Source: Protula sp. h YS-2021
Lineage: Eukaryota > Annelida > Polychaeta > Sabellida > Serpulidae
Direction of reading: 5' to 3'
DNA length: 64,000 nt
Assembly (NCBI GenBank): GCA_949752745.1
Contig: OX457034.1
Coordinates: forward strand, 131,924 to 195,923
Shown here: positions 23,660-35,399 of the stretch, piece by piece
Layout of the letters: every line of letters begins with the position of its first letter
Numbering within the stretch: the first letter of the stretch is position 1
Program-made: the position numbers and the translations under genes
The notes under the pieces: generated by a model
Seen by the model: the letters and a program-made list of their open reading frames with translations, nothing else
The model's database searches: none
What the model was told of the DNA's origin: nothing

Positions 23660-25204
23660 AATAGGACTTCGCTTGCTACACGACATATGTATTTATTTCT
23701 AACAATTGACTATACAATTGTTGAACATACAATTGTTGACCAGACAATTGCTGACAAAAGCTACTACTATGAAGGAATCGTGCACAAAGCACATGCGTTT
23801 ATCTGTATTTGATTTCGATTTTCAGAGATCACATTTTCAAAAGTGATGGACAATGAATACTATAGAAATACGCTATATTTCAAAAATCAATAAAAGAGAA
23901 GGTATCAGCTTCGGAAGCAAATCATACGTATAATACGAGTTTTTTTCTGTATTTTATTTCAATTTTCATAAATAATGATTTCAAAATAACTGCATGTGTA
24001 CTGCATGTCCCTTCGATAGCAATATATTATATTTTAGCATTCAGTGAAAAAGAAAAAGATATAGGTATGACACAAATCATACGTTTATTTTTCTGCACCA
24101 TATAAAGGGTTGCGGAGAAAAGCAACTTTCGTATTCTGCATTTCTTTTACTATTTGCTTTTCTAATACTGACAGGATTTCAATCTGAATATGCGCACTAT
24201 GAACTGTGATTCATTAGTTCATTGCTTTATTGTACAACAAAATTGTTAAATATTTTAGTAATTAAGTTATTTTAATTTGTGGGTTATTTTGTCTTAGCAG
24301 CTGGTGTTTAATCGACAGTCTCAATTTCTATAGAAAACTAAAAAAAATATGTATTATTTTACTTGATGAGTAAGTCACGAGGATTAAGGCACTATTGTTT
24401 AATGAGAAACTGTTTTGACGACAGTTAAAATCGCATAGAGCATTTTATTCCATTTTTGCTAGCTTTTAGCGTATAAACCAGCTTTCCCAATCCGGAAATC
24501 GCGTGTGTTATCTTTAATGAATTAATCACCTTTAATAGTTCGGGGAACCATGGCTGTTATTTATAGCGTATTTCCTAGTCCTGTGAACCGTAATTGTTTT
24601 CTTTTAACGTATGAAGCACTTTTACTAATCCTATGAACCATGGTTGTTATCATTTAGCGTATTGACCACCTTTACTAGTTTACGATTTACCTTTACGATG
24701 GTTGTTTCTCTTAGCGTATCAAACACACCTGTACGAGTACTGTGAACCAATGCTGTTGTTTTTAGCATATTAAACACTTCTTTACTAGTCCAGTGAACGG
24801 TGGTTGTTGTCATTTATCGTATTACCCACCTTTTCTAGTCCTGTGAACGATGGTTGTTATCTTTTAACATATTCAGCACCTTTAACAGGTCCAGTGAACC
24901 GTGGTTGTTATCATTTAGCGCATTAAGCACTTCGTTACTAGTCCTGTGAACCGTGGTTGCTACGGGTCTCTAATGCCGCAATGGCATCATAAAAGCAAGA
25001 CTGATACTGCATTTCTGTCTACTTAAAAGCCAACGCAATCCTCACGTAAATTGTTTTATTTAACACACAGAGGAAACTAATGCAAATTAGAGTCCAAGCA
25101 GGCTCAGTGGGATATCATTGAACATCAGTGATTTAATTATTATGCAAGTTCTGGCACCATAACATGCACAATATGCTGCAAAAATGATCCCTTTCCCACA
25201 TCTT
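23660..25204. repeat. Intergenic region between convergent CUB1 and CUB2, with a 62-bp tandem repeat at 24480-24965
   Basis: The left part is AT-rich with no recognised feature. From 24480 a degenerate ~62-bp unit repeats about eight times: AGTCCTGTGAACCGTGGTTG, then TTATCATTTAGCGTATT and a CACCTTTACT stretch. Confidence 0.75.
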
Positions 25205-25210
25205 TTTATT
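25205..25210 (-). other. Polyadenylation signal of CUB2
   Basis: AATAAA on the minus strand, about 58 bases past the stop codon at 25268-25270. Confidence 0.55.
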
Positions 25211-25267
25211 TTAATCTAATAATTGGTAGATGTTTATTCGTTTCTTTGAAGCCTATATGGTCTCGTA

Positions 25268-28200
25268 TTAGTGATATGATGGCGGTGGTGGCGGATACAT
25301 GCCTGGCGGATACGCTGGATCACTCACTGGTGGCGGATAAACAGATGGCGGAGGGTAGACAGGTGGCGCTGTAGTATACGGAGGTGGCGGTTGTGGCACT
25401 GCGGGGACAAATTGCCGTGGTTGCGGGGGCGCTCGTTGCACGGTTCCATCAGGAGGCAGTGTGGTCGCTCTAGTTGTTCGCGATCGTCTGTGTCTGACTT
25501 TTATGCTTCTAAGTATTAAACAAGCGACAAAGATAACCAGTGCCACACCTCCTAGACATCCTAAAATGATCCAGGTAGATCCTGACACCGTGGTGCTACT
25601 CAGCTGTGTTGATGACGACGAACCGGAAGTACTCCCACAGGATGTCTCACTCGTGCCTAAAATACGCGAAATACGTACCTGAAATACACTGGTATAATAT
25701 CGGGCACCAGTCATAAGGGATCTTGATCTACACGGTCTTTTTCATTAGAGCAGTCATGACTCATAGTTATAACCACAGAGGGGAAAGAAAAATAGGGGTT
25801 AGGAAGAAAATGGTAGTTGTATTTCTATCTTCGTAAATATTTAAGAATATTAAGAAATTTGACAGCATAAGTGGGCAAAAGTGCTTAATATATTCTAAAC
25901 AAAGACAACCATTATTCACAATAGAAATTGATTTAAAGCGTTTCGCAGTAAATTTCAAATTATTATAAGAAAAAGTAATAAAAACAATAATATTAGTAGT
26001 AGTAGAAGTAGTAGTAGCAGTTGTGGTAGTAAAAGTAGTAGTAATAGTAATAATAGAAACAGTAGTACAATTGATAAAACCTTGACTAACAAAGATTCCC
26101 GAGCATAGTGAGCCCCGCTCAAATCCTCTCCACTTACTTTCCTGCACAAGTAAAGGTAGTAATAATAATAATAGTGGCAGTAGTGGTTGCAACAATGCGA
26201 AAGCCGTCACCAGCTAGCAAAGATTACCGAGCACAGTGAACCCCTTTTGTATTCTCTGTACTCACTTTTCTGCGCATAGTATATGCGAAAGCCGTCACTA
26301 GCTGCCAAAGATTACCGAGCACAGTGAATCCCTTCTCCGCCCTCTGTACTCACTTTCCTGCGCATAGTATATGCGAAAGGCGTCACTAGCTACCAAAGAT
26401 TACCGAGCACAGTGAATCCCTTCTCCGCCCTCTGTACTCACTTTCCTGCGCATAGTATATGCGAAAGCCGTCACCAGTGGAGCTGCTGTCAGATTTGAAC
26501 TCAATGTACAGCTCGTTGTCATCGCTGTAGACATCATCGATGACGTCATCGTCACAGAACCTGTCAATCCGTGTGCCACTGGCTGCAAAAACGTGCACTG
26601 ATTTTATCAGTAACAATATCTTTATGTACATTTAGTTTTTAAAGTGGAGATCGGAGGGATACAGGAACACTCACTTTAAGGTAAATAGTTATAATTTTTC
26701 GTGGTTTCCAAATTAACACTTTTAATGCTGACCGGTAAATAAATGGCGACAAATAGTGCAGTTATTTGTAATAAAAATGCCAGTTACGTCGTCAAGCATG
26801 TATTGACATATAATAAGTCAATATGAATGTATGAAGAGATTTGTACAATGGAACATTAGTATACGACAATCCCAAAAATGCGGACAAGCTCAATGTCTTA
26901 GTTCCTTCCCATTACGGAGAGTAAAAAAAATAGGGCATGTCCAAAATCTGTACCACTAAAGTTCGTTTTCTTTGCCAGTTTGACTGTAAGTATTAAGTTT
27001 TAAACAAGAAGGTTATCAAAAGAAACAGTAACGGACTTGAACAGAACTCTGTACTTTGGACTACTTACAGCTTGATCCACAATAGACATCCACGTGATCG
27101 TTGCATGTGTTTCTCTCCAGGTCAAGGTCATTGGTAGTCCATGCGCGCACCTTAAAGCTGCCGTATTGCGCTGTGATTACCCAACATTCCTCCTGTCCTC
27201 TGCAGTAATAGACAACTACAGTAAATGCATATCTTGTTAGTTATTCATCTTACTTTACTATAACACTTATGTTTTCCAAATTGCTGCCACTAACCATGTC
27301 CTTGGCCATTGGTCATTAATATATTGGCCAAAGTTGCTTTGGCAGTTTCTATGAAAATAATAATAAAAACATTTATTGTGTTTTTTATTATTTGCCCGTT
27401 AAGGTTGGCAAAAATATGAAACATATATTAATTGTATGCATGACATGGACTTCAGATCAAACTAACAGGGATCCAGATCATTATTGAACATAGGTCCCGG
27501 TGGTTATGAAAATTGATCCTGATTGTTACTGAGCATAAATCCCGATCGTTATTAAACATAGGTCCCGATCGTTACTGATCGTTATTGAACATTGGTTTCG
27601 ATCATTATAGGAGGTATGTTTCGATCGTTGTGAAACAAAGTTCCTGATCGTTATTGAACTTAGGTCTCGATCCCTATGAAAATAAATCCTGGTCGTTGCT
27701 GATCATAGATCACGATCGTTATTGAACACAGGTTCCGATCATTATAGAATGTAGATTTTGGTCATTACAGAGTAGAGATTCTGATCGTTATTCACGAGAG
27801 ATCTCTATTTTTATTGAACAAAAGCCCTGATCAATATGGACCATAAATCACGATTGAAAAGTTGTCAATTTTCAATTGTGATATGATAAAAGGTGGCACA
27901 GCAAAGGGAATTAAAGCTGATGCTAATTTCACACTAACCATCCCATGCTGATTTCGACCCTGGATCTTGGGCTTACTGCACCACTGCGGACTTACTACAC
28001 TACTGTGGGCTTATAAACCATGGAGTTTACCACACCACTGTGGGCTTATCACACCATGGGGTTTACCGCACCGATGTGTGCTAACTACACCCTGTGGGCT
28101 TACTACACTACTGTGGACTTACAATCCCACTGCGGGCTTACCACACCATGGCGATTTACCATACCACTGTGGGCTCACTACACCACTGAGGGCTTACCAA

Positions 28201-29273
28201 ACCATGGGGGTTTACCACACCACTGTGGCGTTACCAACCATGGGGGTTCACTATACTACTGTGGGCTTACTAAACCACGGCGGTTTACCGTACCACTGTG
28301 GGCTTACCACACCACTGTGGGGTTATAACGCCATGGGGATTTACCACACCTCTGTTGACTTACTACATTACTGTTGGCTTACCACGCACCACACCACTGT
28401 GGGCCTACTACACCACCATATAAGAATTAACAAAATAGCAAGTTATGTTCTGTTACAATTTGGTAGAATGTTGAAAAAAACTTACGTGTTGTAATCAGAT
28501 GTTCCATATTCGTCATGGGAATCAAAATAATTTGTCGAAGAATAGGCAGTTAAAAAGGTACACCCTTCCGTACCTGCGTTTACGAAGAGAAGAGATTAGA
28601 CGTATACATATAGTGTTCAAGAGGACATATAGGAGATACGTTCCTTTTTTAGTATTCAAGATTAGATACATACAAGAGGGGTTGCTGTTCGTTGCTATTC
28701 CCTGCGTGTTTGCAACGAAATTCATGATTTCTAGGGATAATCAACAGGCCTCTAATTCCATCTAATCATTCTGCAACGAAGTCCGCCATTTTGTTAAAAA
28801 ACGTTTTCCTTGCAAATATTTAAGCAGCCTTTGCATATACTATTTGCGTAATTTATTTAAATAATTAAATTAATATTAATTCAATTAATTCAATAGTAAT
28901 ACTATTAAAAAACAATGATTAATAAATGTATTTCATAAGAAATCTATCTTGATTAAAACAAAACATTCATGTAATGAGGGTTTTACAATTTTTAAGGTTT
29001 AATTCTGGTATAGATTAAATACCGAAAACATAAATTAATAAAAGGTAAAAATCAAATAGTGTTATGATGTACATTGGGCTTAAAGTCAAATAGTTCATTT
29101 GACCTATATTCTTGATCTTTGTTAATCAAATCCCAAATAAACAAATAAACAAATAAATTGTTATTAACATATAAAGTTATTTAAGAGATAACTGATCACG
29201 AGGCTTTGTGCTTACTTTGTGGGAATATATGATAAAATCCAGACAAGATGAACATCCATATGGTTATTTCCAT
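25268..29273 (-). CDS. CUB2: single-CUB type I membrane protein with PPxY proline-rich tail
   Basis: Complete five-exon gene (268 aa): 29216-29273, 28486-28573, 27069-27199, 26442-26582 and 25268-25656; phases 1,2,1,1 as in CUB1 and CUB3. Residues 1-19 are a signal peptide (MEITIWMFILSGFYHIFPQ). One CUB domain covers about 22-140: EGCTFL, SHDEYG, ECWVITA, TCNDHVDVYCGSS, RFCDDDVIDD, and the classic CUB end SDSSSTGDGFRIYYA. A Ser/Thr-rich stalk with a sixth cysteine (ETSCGS) leads to the membrane helix at about 168-190 (WIILGCLGGVALVIFVACLI) and basic residues (RHRRSR). The ~78-residue tail holds three PPxY motifs (PPPY, PPVY, PPSY), ligands of WW domains such as those of Nedd4-type ubiquitin ligases. 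WW-mediated trafficking is an inference. Introns 2 and 4 are largely minisatellite, and the exon 4 donor is copied several times. Confidence 0.88.
26085..26475. repeat. 88-bp tandem repeat of the CUB2 exon 4 end and its splice donor
   Basis: Four copies of the exon end and donor lie in intron 4, including the genuine one. The CTTTCCTG core (minus strand: exon end then GTGAGT) starts at 26441 (real), 26353, 26265 and, diverged, 26137. The first three are exactly 88 bp apart. The two good copies keep about 30 bp of exon (GFRIYYAQ codons) and the GTGAGT donor, and add the unit AAAGATTACCGAGCACAGTG. Confidence 0.88.
27470..27850. repeat. Degenerate ~30-bp minisatellite in CUB2 intron 2
   Basis: About twelve units of the form GATCGTTATTGAACATAGGT with CCC or TTT spacers. 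Confidence 0.75.
27960..28425. repeat. Minisatellite of ~18 bp in CUB2 intron 2
   Basis: Units alternate between CACACCACTGTGGGCTTAC and CACACCATGGGGTTTAC, about 24 in all. The array is open in two plus-strand frames only because the repeat lacks stops. Confidence 0.8.
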
Positions 29274-30430
29274 GCTAAGAACTCTTATAGCTGCATTTGA
29301 AGATGTTGAATTTTCTGTTCCTTGTGTATACTTTGAAGATAATGAGACCAGAACACAATAATGTTCTTCTTGTTGGATGTGCAGTGTAGAAGACACACTT
29401 AATAGATACAGCGGACATTCATACAAGAGCGTGAGCCCATATATAGGTAAACCATTAACTGAAGAATCCAGAAATATGGATTTTTATGAGGGAGAGAGTT
29501 TCATGTCTTATTAATCTTTGATATCAGTTCAATGAATGGAAAGAGCAGAAAAGAGGTGTTGTCCGATATGACTTAATTGCCTCTTTTCTATGTGAAGATT
29601 AGTAGATTCTTCGGTTGAGTACAGACGACTTCATTCATTCTCTTAAACTCGATAAGATTAAGCCCTGGTTTTAACATACTGATTTATCGATCTCTCACCA
29701 ATATACAAATCATTTTGTTTTGCTTGACGTTGGTGTGATTTGAGGAAAGCCGTTTTCATTTGAGGCCTATCTTTTCACAGGAAGTCCTAAACATGCTATT
29801 GGAGTTTACGATGCTCTCAAATGCTATTTGGAGAGAAAATAAGGGCCCAAAAATGGAAACGTGGGGCCTCATTGCATTTCTAATCATGTGAACATTTCTG
29901 TAGTTTTGTGAATATCTGTCATATTTTTGGCAAAGTTGTTTTCAGAAAGAAAGAATACGCTTGCGTTGCGTAATCATCACGTGTCTTTTTGCCGTTGAAT
30001 TCGTGAATAATGTGTTGGTTTGGCTTTTTGTTGTCGTTATTTGAAGTCTCTTTCCCTACTCACGTGTGTTATTTACATTATTTTATGTCTTTGTATTCAT
30101 GTTGACTCATACATTCTCGCAAAGTTTGTTTTGTTTTAAAGCTTTGAATTACACATTTGAATTTTATTCAACTTACTGACTGTGCCTTTGTCCTGTATAT
30201 ACAACAGAGGCACAGTCAGTAAGTTGATCACATCGTCTCTTGATGGGGGTCATATCGTCACTTTATATCCGCAGAATTTCACGATAAATTGTTAAAAGTA
30301 AGTGAGACCTACTTATGTAATAAAATGTCTGCTTGATACTTTGAGTACCACATGCGAATGTAAATGAATGCTGTTCTATTTACATCAAATGTAGCATGTG
30401 ATTATACAAACATGCTTGCTTAGCTAATAC
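29274..30430. other. Upstream region of CUB2; one 20-bp perfect inverted repeat at 30168-30227
   Basis: Presumed promoter side of CUB2. No gene is recognised. The notable item is a hairpin with arms 30168-30187 and 30208-30227 (TCAACTTACTGACTGTGCCT and its exact complement) around a 20-nt spacer. Confidence 0.6.
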
Positions 30431-30765
30431 TCTTTGAATCCTGCGGATCTACTTAGATAAGCTTAACTAATCATATGCAACTCCGCAGTATAAAAGGCGA
30501 AGACTCAGGAGTAACTAACCCTGCCTTGATAAGTTAATCTTGTGCAAGGCCATAGTACAAAAGGCAAGCATTCAGGATTTACTTATCCTGCGTGGATTAG
30601 ACAGTCTTGTTCAAGATCGCAGTAAAAGTGCTCTCCAGATTTTCTGAAGCTAATCTGGAATTCTCAGTAGCGTAATGAAGTCACACTGAAGAGTACGATC
30701 TTGTCCCGATGCACCGTAAGCTAATTCTGAGCAAATCTGCGGTATGAAAATGCGAGGATTTAAAT
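30430..30765. repeat. Degenerate ~75-bp repeat with TATA-like blocks
   Basis: Units contain CGCAGTATAAAAGGCGAAG, then GTACAAAAGGCAAGCATTCA, then CGCAGTAAAAGTGC-like versions, interleaved with CTTACCTTATCCTGC-like blocks; about four diverged copies. Confidence 0.5.
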
Positions 30766-30854
30766 CGGCTCCTATCAAGACAAATAATTTAGGCCTGGTT
30801 TAAAACTTAAGACTCGTTAGAGGAAGGGTTTATGTAGCCTCAGGAGAGAAGTGC

Positions 30855-31325
30855 ATTATTTGCCGTATCATTTATTGCATTTTTACTACATTATTTACTG
30901 TATCATTTACTGTATCATTTACTGTATTATTTATTGCATTATTGACTGTATTATTTATTGCATTATTTACTGTATTATTTATTGTACTTTTACTACATTA
31001 TTTACTTATATTTATTTATTATTTACTGCATTATTTACCGTATTATTTACAGTATTGTTTATGTATTGTTTATTGTATTTTTACAACATTATGTACTGTA
31101 TTATTTATTACTCGCTGTATTATGTATGTACTATTTACTGTATTATTTACTACATTATTTTCTGCATTATTTACTGGATTATTTACTGCATTATTTACGG
31201 TGTGATTTACTTATTATTTACTGTATTATTTACTGTATTTTTACTACATTATTTTACCACATTATTTATTTATTACTTACTGTACTATTTACTGTATTAT
31301 TTATTATATTATTTTATTGTACTAC
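30855..31325. repeat. AT-rich minisatellite TGTATTATTTAC-type
   Basis: About 40 units of 11-15 bp (TGTATTATTTAC, TGCATTATTTAC). Long apparent frames across it are a by-product of the repeat. Confidence 0.85.
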
Positions 31326-31714
31326 TCGGCTTTCTTTTTATTTTTAAATCTTCAAAAGTAATTTTGATTTAAATGAACGCTTACTCCATATGGAAATTTG
31401 TTAACTCGTGACATTGCTCTTATTAACATATAACGTCATGCATTTATAAAAAAAGATAAATAAAAGTAGCTGCAATTATGACACAAAGAAATCAGGTCAG
31501 GGAGGGAGGGAGTTAGAAAATTTTCAGAACAGGCGTTGTAAGAGAAATTAACGATGTATTTTAACGATACATTTTTACGTCCAACTTGTAATAATTGTTA
31601 TATTTGTATAATCCGTATACAAAAATGTGAGTAAATAAGTGAAAACAAATGTAACAGCATTTATTTATTAAGTCTTCTATTTCATTTCAGCATCGAAGAA
31701 GCAATCACATTTAT

Positions 31715-32385
31715 CGTTGTTGCCCAACAGCCAACCTCGACCGCTGTCGGGTCTGTTGTGTGTTGTTGTCAAGCAATCAACCCCTACGACGGTTGCATCT
31801 TTTGTGCGTGGTTGTCCAACAGACAACCACTACGGCGGTGCGGTCTGTTGTGTGTTGTTGGCAAAGAGCCAACCTCTACGGAGGTTGGGTCTGTTATGTG
31901 CTGTTGTCCAACAGCCAAACTCTGCGGCGGTTGGGTCTATTGTGTGTTGTTATCCAACAGCCACCCTCTACGGCGGTTCGGTCTGTTGTGTGTTGTTGTT
32001 CGACAGCCAACCTCTACGGCGGTTGGGTCTGTTATGTGTTGTTGTACAACAGCCAACCTCAGCGGCGGTTGGGTCTATTGTGTGTTGTTATCCAACAGCC
32101 ACCCTCTACGGCGGTTGGGTCTGTGGTGTGTTGTTGCCTAACAGCCAACCTCTACGGGGGTTGGGTCTGTAGTGTGTTGTCCAACAGCCAACCTCTACGG
32201 CGGTTCGGTCTGTTGTTTGCTGTTATCCAACAGCCAACTTATAAGTCGGTTTGGTCTATTGTGTGTTGTTATCCAACAACCACTTCTACGCCGGTTCGGT
32301 CCAACAGCCACCCTCTACGGCGGTACGGTCTGTGGTGTGTTGTTGTCTAACAGCCTACCTCTCCGGCGGTCGGGTCTGTTGCGTA
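31715..32385. repeat. 46-bp minisatellite downstream of sulfotransferase A
   Basis: Fourteen or so units: CCAACAGCCAACCTCTACGG, CGGTTGGGTCTGTTGTGTGT, TGTTGT. The start positions 31909, 31955, 32001, 32047, 32093 and 32139 are exactly 46 bp apart. Because 46 is not a multiple of 3, all three plus frames are open by turns; none is a gene. Confidence 0.88.
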
Positions 32386-32548
32386 TTATGGTTTGCTCCT
32401 CAGATTCACTGGAGATCACCCAAAAACAACACTCATTAAAAGAAGGGAACTACTTTTTTATCCATCTGCTGCGTGTTTGTGCACAACAAATAAATCACCG
32501 CAGAGGTCAAATGTTACATATAACAAAGGCACATTTACAACATTTAAT

Positions 32549-34877
32549 CTAAACTGGCCAACCAAAATCCACTCCTAAAAGTTCGTTAAATTGTTTGTTA
32601 TATGGCCTGAAATAATCAGCAAGTTTGTCAGTTAACTGCGGATCCAGAACGGGATGAGGCCTTCCCTTTCCCTCGCTCAGGCATCTTGCCTCTCCATGCC
32701 AATTTCGCAGACAGAAAAATCCCTTTTCTTTATTAAAATAAACATTATATTCTGTGATGTTGTGTCGCAGTTGAAGGAATGTTTCGATTTTCTGGAGTTC
32801 TGGTAGAGGGTTATGAATAAATGCATCTCCGTTGATGACGTAAAGCTGGTGTTGAGAAAACACATCCATCCAGTTTCTTAAATACGTCACGTACTGCGAC
32901 TTCCGGATTTCCAGATGTGTCTCCCTGACCTGCCCTCTTGACAGAAAAGTCTCCTAAAAAAAAAACAAAAAAGGTAAGAAAGATAGGAGGCCCATTTGCA
33001 ACATAGGTCTCGCGCCATAACGATACGCGACATGCCGCCTCGCAACCTAACGCTTCGTGACATTACGACTCGTGACATAACGCCTCACCTCAAAACGTCA
33101 TTTCTCGATTCCCAAATCAGTAAGTTTTCCATGTTAACCAGAATGCAGAAGTCGATGGATAATGCAATTATGTGTATTCAACACGTCAGTTGACTTGTTT
33201 TGAGTAAACATGAAGATATTATTGACCAGATACAAAATGGTCAACATTTTCTTACTGGTCAAAGGCTCAAAAGAAGTCAATCTGCCAGTTGTCAATAGAG
33301 CGATCTTTTGACAAAAGTCAGGTCATCCGCCCCACTCCCTTCTCCATATATTCACACCCAACCACCCCCCACCCATGCCCCCAATCGTTGGAGAGGTCAA
33401 GAAAACAACAGAATATACCTCAAAGCTGTCATTGGTCAGTTGTTTGGATTGTTTCTCCGCGTATCTGCTGACCAATCGCTTGACTGGATCACGGACTATA
33501 GCAAGCACTTGGATGGATTCATCCATGGCCTTCATTCTCCGCGAAGCTTGTTGTGACGTCACGTAACCAGCACTCTTCTCCATTGTAATTTGCCCTTCTC
33601 TTGATGGCGGCATTTTATTTAAATAATATGATAGCCCTGAAATATAAATTGAAAACTAGATACAACACATTTTAAAATGTTGAAAGTTGTCTTTCTGTAA
33701 TATTACACATAATTCCAAGACAGGATAAGGTCAAAAATATAAATATAATTGTCTTTGTCCCAAAACCTGTTTGTTTGAAATCGGAATTTTTATTGTGTGT
33801 GCATTACTGTGATTTATTACCTTACGTTCGCAAAGCCATGCACCTACCCCATTAACCTTGACCCTAACCCCCATTAACCTTGACCTTAACCCTAACCCTA
33901 ACCCCCATTTAAGTCACAGACAGGCATCCCTGCCCCCTCCCCCCCCCCCCCCAGGGTCACGAAAACGCATTGTAACCAGTTGATACGAGAGTGTCCCCTG
34001 GTCACGGACAAGCGTGATAGCCAGCTGGTACGTGAGTGCCTCCCCCCCCCCACCCCAGGGTTATGAACACGCATGGTAACAAGCTGGTACGTGAGGTTCC
34101 CCCGGGGTCATGGACAGGCTTGGTAATCAACTGGTACGTGATGTTCCCCCTAAGGGTCATCGACAAGCATGGTGCCCCGTTGATACACAAGTGCCCCCCC
34201 CCCTCCCCGGGCACCCACCCCCTCAGTGGTTCGAATTCTTGTGGTGTTTTTTTAATTGTAGCACAACGGACTTTAAAAAGTGGTCCTGTTTATAAGTAGT
34301 CCTATTTGTGGATGATCCTATTTGTGGATGATCCCATTTGTGGGGTGGTCCTTTCTGGACGGTTCTTTTTGAGGGGCGGCCCTATTTAATGGGTAATCCT
34401 ATTTGCGGGATGATCCTATCTGCAGGTGTTCCTGATTTTAGGGTGGTCTTATTTGCAGGTTGGTCCTATCCCGGGATTTTTGCTGCTGTTGAGTTATTCT
34501 TTAACAAACAAAAAAAACTTACCTTTGTCGTAGTTTTTATTAAAGAAATTCAGCTCTCTTGGTTTGCCTTCGTAAACTTTAATATCCGCGTGAAGCGCCA
34601 AAAACTCTCGTAAGGCGCCGGTTCCGCATTTCGGAAAGCCTATAATAATACACTTCGGCAATCTCCGTTGTTCTCCGGGTGCACTCGGTAATCTTCGGCC
34701 ATCTTCGGTTATGTTACGATTACTTTCCACCGGTATCGCTACGCGTATGGACGACCTTACGTCGTTATTTTTAGTAACAGATGGCGAACGTAAGGCTATC
34801 CGTATGTAAACAAAAACTACTAAAATTCCAGTCACTAACAGACAATTAATACGATTGTTTAAAGGTTTCTGCCTCAT
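32549..34877 (-). CDS. Heparan-sulfate glucosamine 3-O-sulfotransferase-like protein A
   Basis: Golgi-type sulfotransferase that would use PAPS to sulfate glycan glucosamine 3-OH groups. Three exons: 34523-34877, 33419-33636 and 32549-32953 (325 aa), phases 1 and 0. It has a short basic cytosolic end, a signal-anchor helix at about 10-29 (INCLLVTGILVVFVYIRIAL), a stem and the sulfotransferase domain. The 5'-phosphosulfate loop is KCIIIGFPKCGTGAL (about 75-89). Family HS3STs usually read GVRKGGTRAL there, so FPKCGTG is unusual. The presumed catalytic Glu lies in TMEKSAGY (about 138). The 3'-phosphate site is RDPVKRLVSRY (about 167-177). The C-terminal half (NGDAFIHNPLPELQKIETFL, GFFCLRNW, RCLSEGKGRPHP, VDFGW) resembles HS3ST1/5 closely and keeps the paired cysteines. 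Its twin lies upstream at 39976-41929. Exact glycan specificity is not predictable. Confidence 0.88.
33840..34475. repeat. Three successive repeats in intron 1 of sulfotransferase A
   Basis: 33840-33905 has CCCTAA/CCATTAACCTTGACC units, including two telomere-like CCCTAA repeats. 33945-34210 has about five ~60-bp units (GGGTCATGGACACGCATGGT, AACCAGCTGGTACGTGA, a C run). 34285-34475 has about ten ~17-bp units (GTCCTATTTGTGGGATGATC-type). A single copy of the middle unit, in opposite orientation, occurs at 4486-4525 and 19258-19297. Confidence 0.8.
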
Positions 34878-35395
34878 GTTTCCCTACGAATTATATATAA
34901 TTATTTATCCCTGTACTTTCCAACCAAATTCATCCAACTTTCTGTGCGAATATGTTAATTTCTTGAGCTCAGTACGCCCAACAATGTTAACCGGGATTTG
35001 TTGAAGATATCAGAAAAATCCTTAGAGGATCTTTTGTATAGATCGTATTATATACATTTCTATAGTGAACATGTTGCTTGTTTAAGCGTGTCTTTCCGGG
35101 AGGGGTTTTGAATGGACAAACGAAACCGGATCATTCTATAGTCGCCTATTGTTTAGAGAAAATCCCCTTAATCCGCCATTCAAGCTTGGATACACGACTG
35201 CAGAGTCTTGGGGTAACATTTTTCCATGTTTTCGCGACGGCAGATCGAAAAATGTCGCAAATTGAATTGAAGGTTTAACAACGAGTGCTTTGCAAGCAAC
35301 GAACCAGTTTAATATTTGGTTGTTTTAGTTATGTTATAATTATAATATGATTGAATCCGATATGTTGGACATTCTGCGACATACAGTGACATTCA
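34878..35395. other. Upstream region of sulfotransferase A
   Basis: Presumed 5' UTR and promoter side of the gene starting at 34877. I recognise no gene, clear TATA box or repeat here. Confidence 0.3.
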
Positions 35396-35399
35396 GTAG

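Noticed and set aside
25955..26149. Leucine-rich frame (LLLLLL) that could be a membrane segment
   Set aside because: It comes from an AGT/AAT microsatellite in CUB2 intron 4 and matches no exon of the paralogues.
27967..31372. Frames rich in HCGLTT or YCIIYCIIY repeats
   Set aside because: Simple minisatellite translation; the first lies inside CUB2 intron 2.
31717..32350. Cysteine-rich frames of 126 to 196 codons
   Set aside because: A 46-bp minisatellite read in three frames. All three are open by turns, and there is no start context or splice support.
33840..33905. CCCTAA repeats as a telomere
   Set aside because: Only two to three exact repeats inside an intron, mixed with CCATTAACCTTGACC variants. 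At most an interstitial relic.
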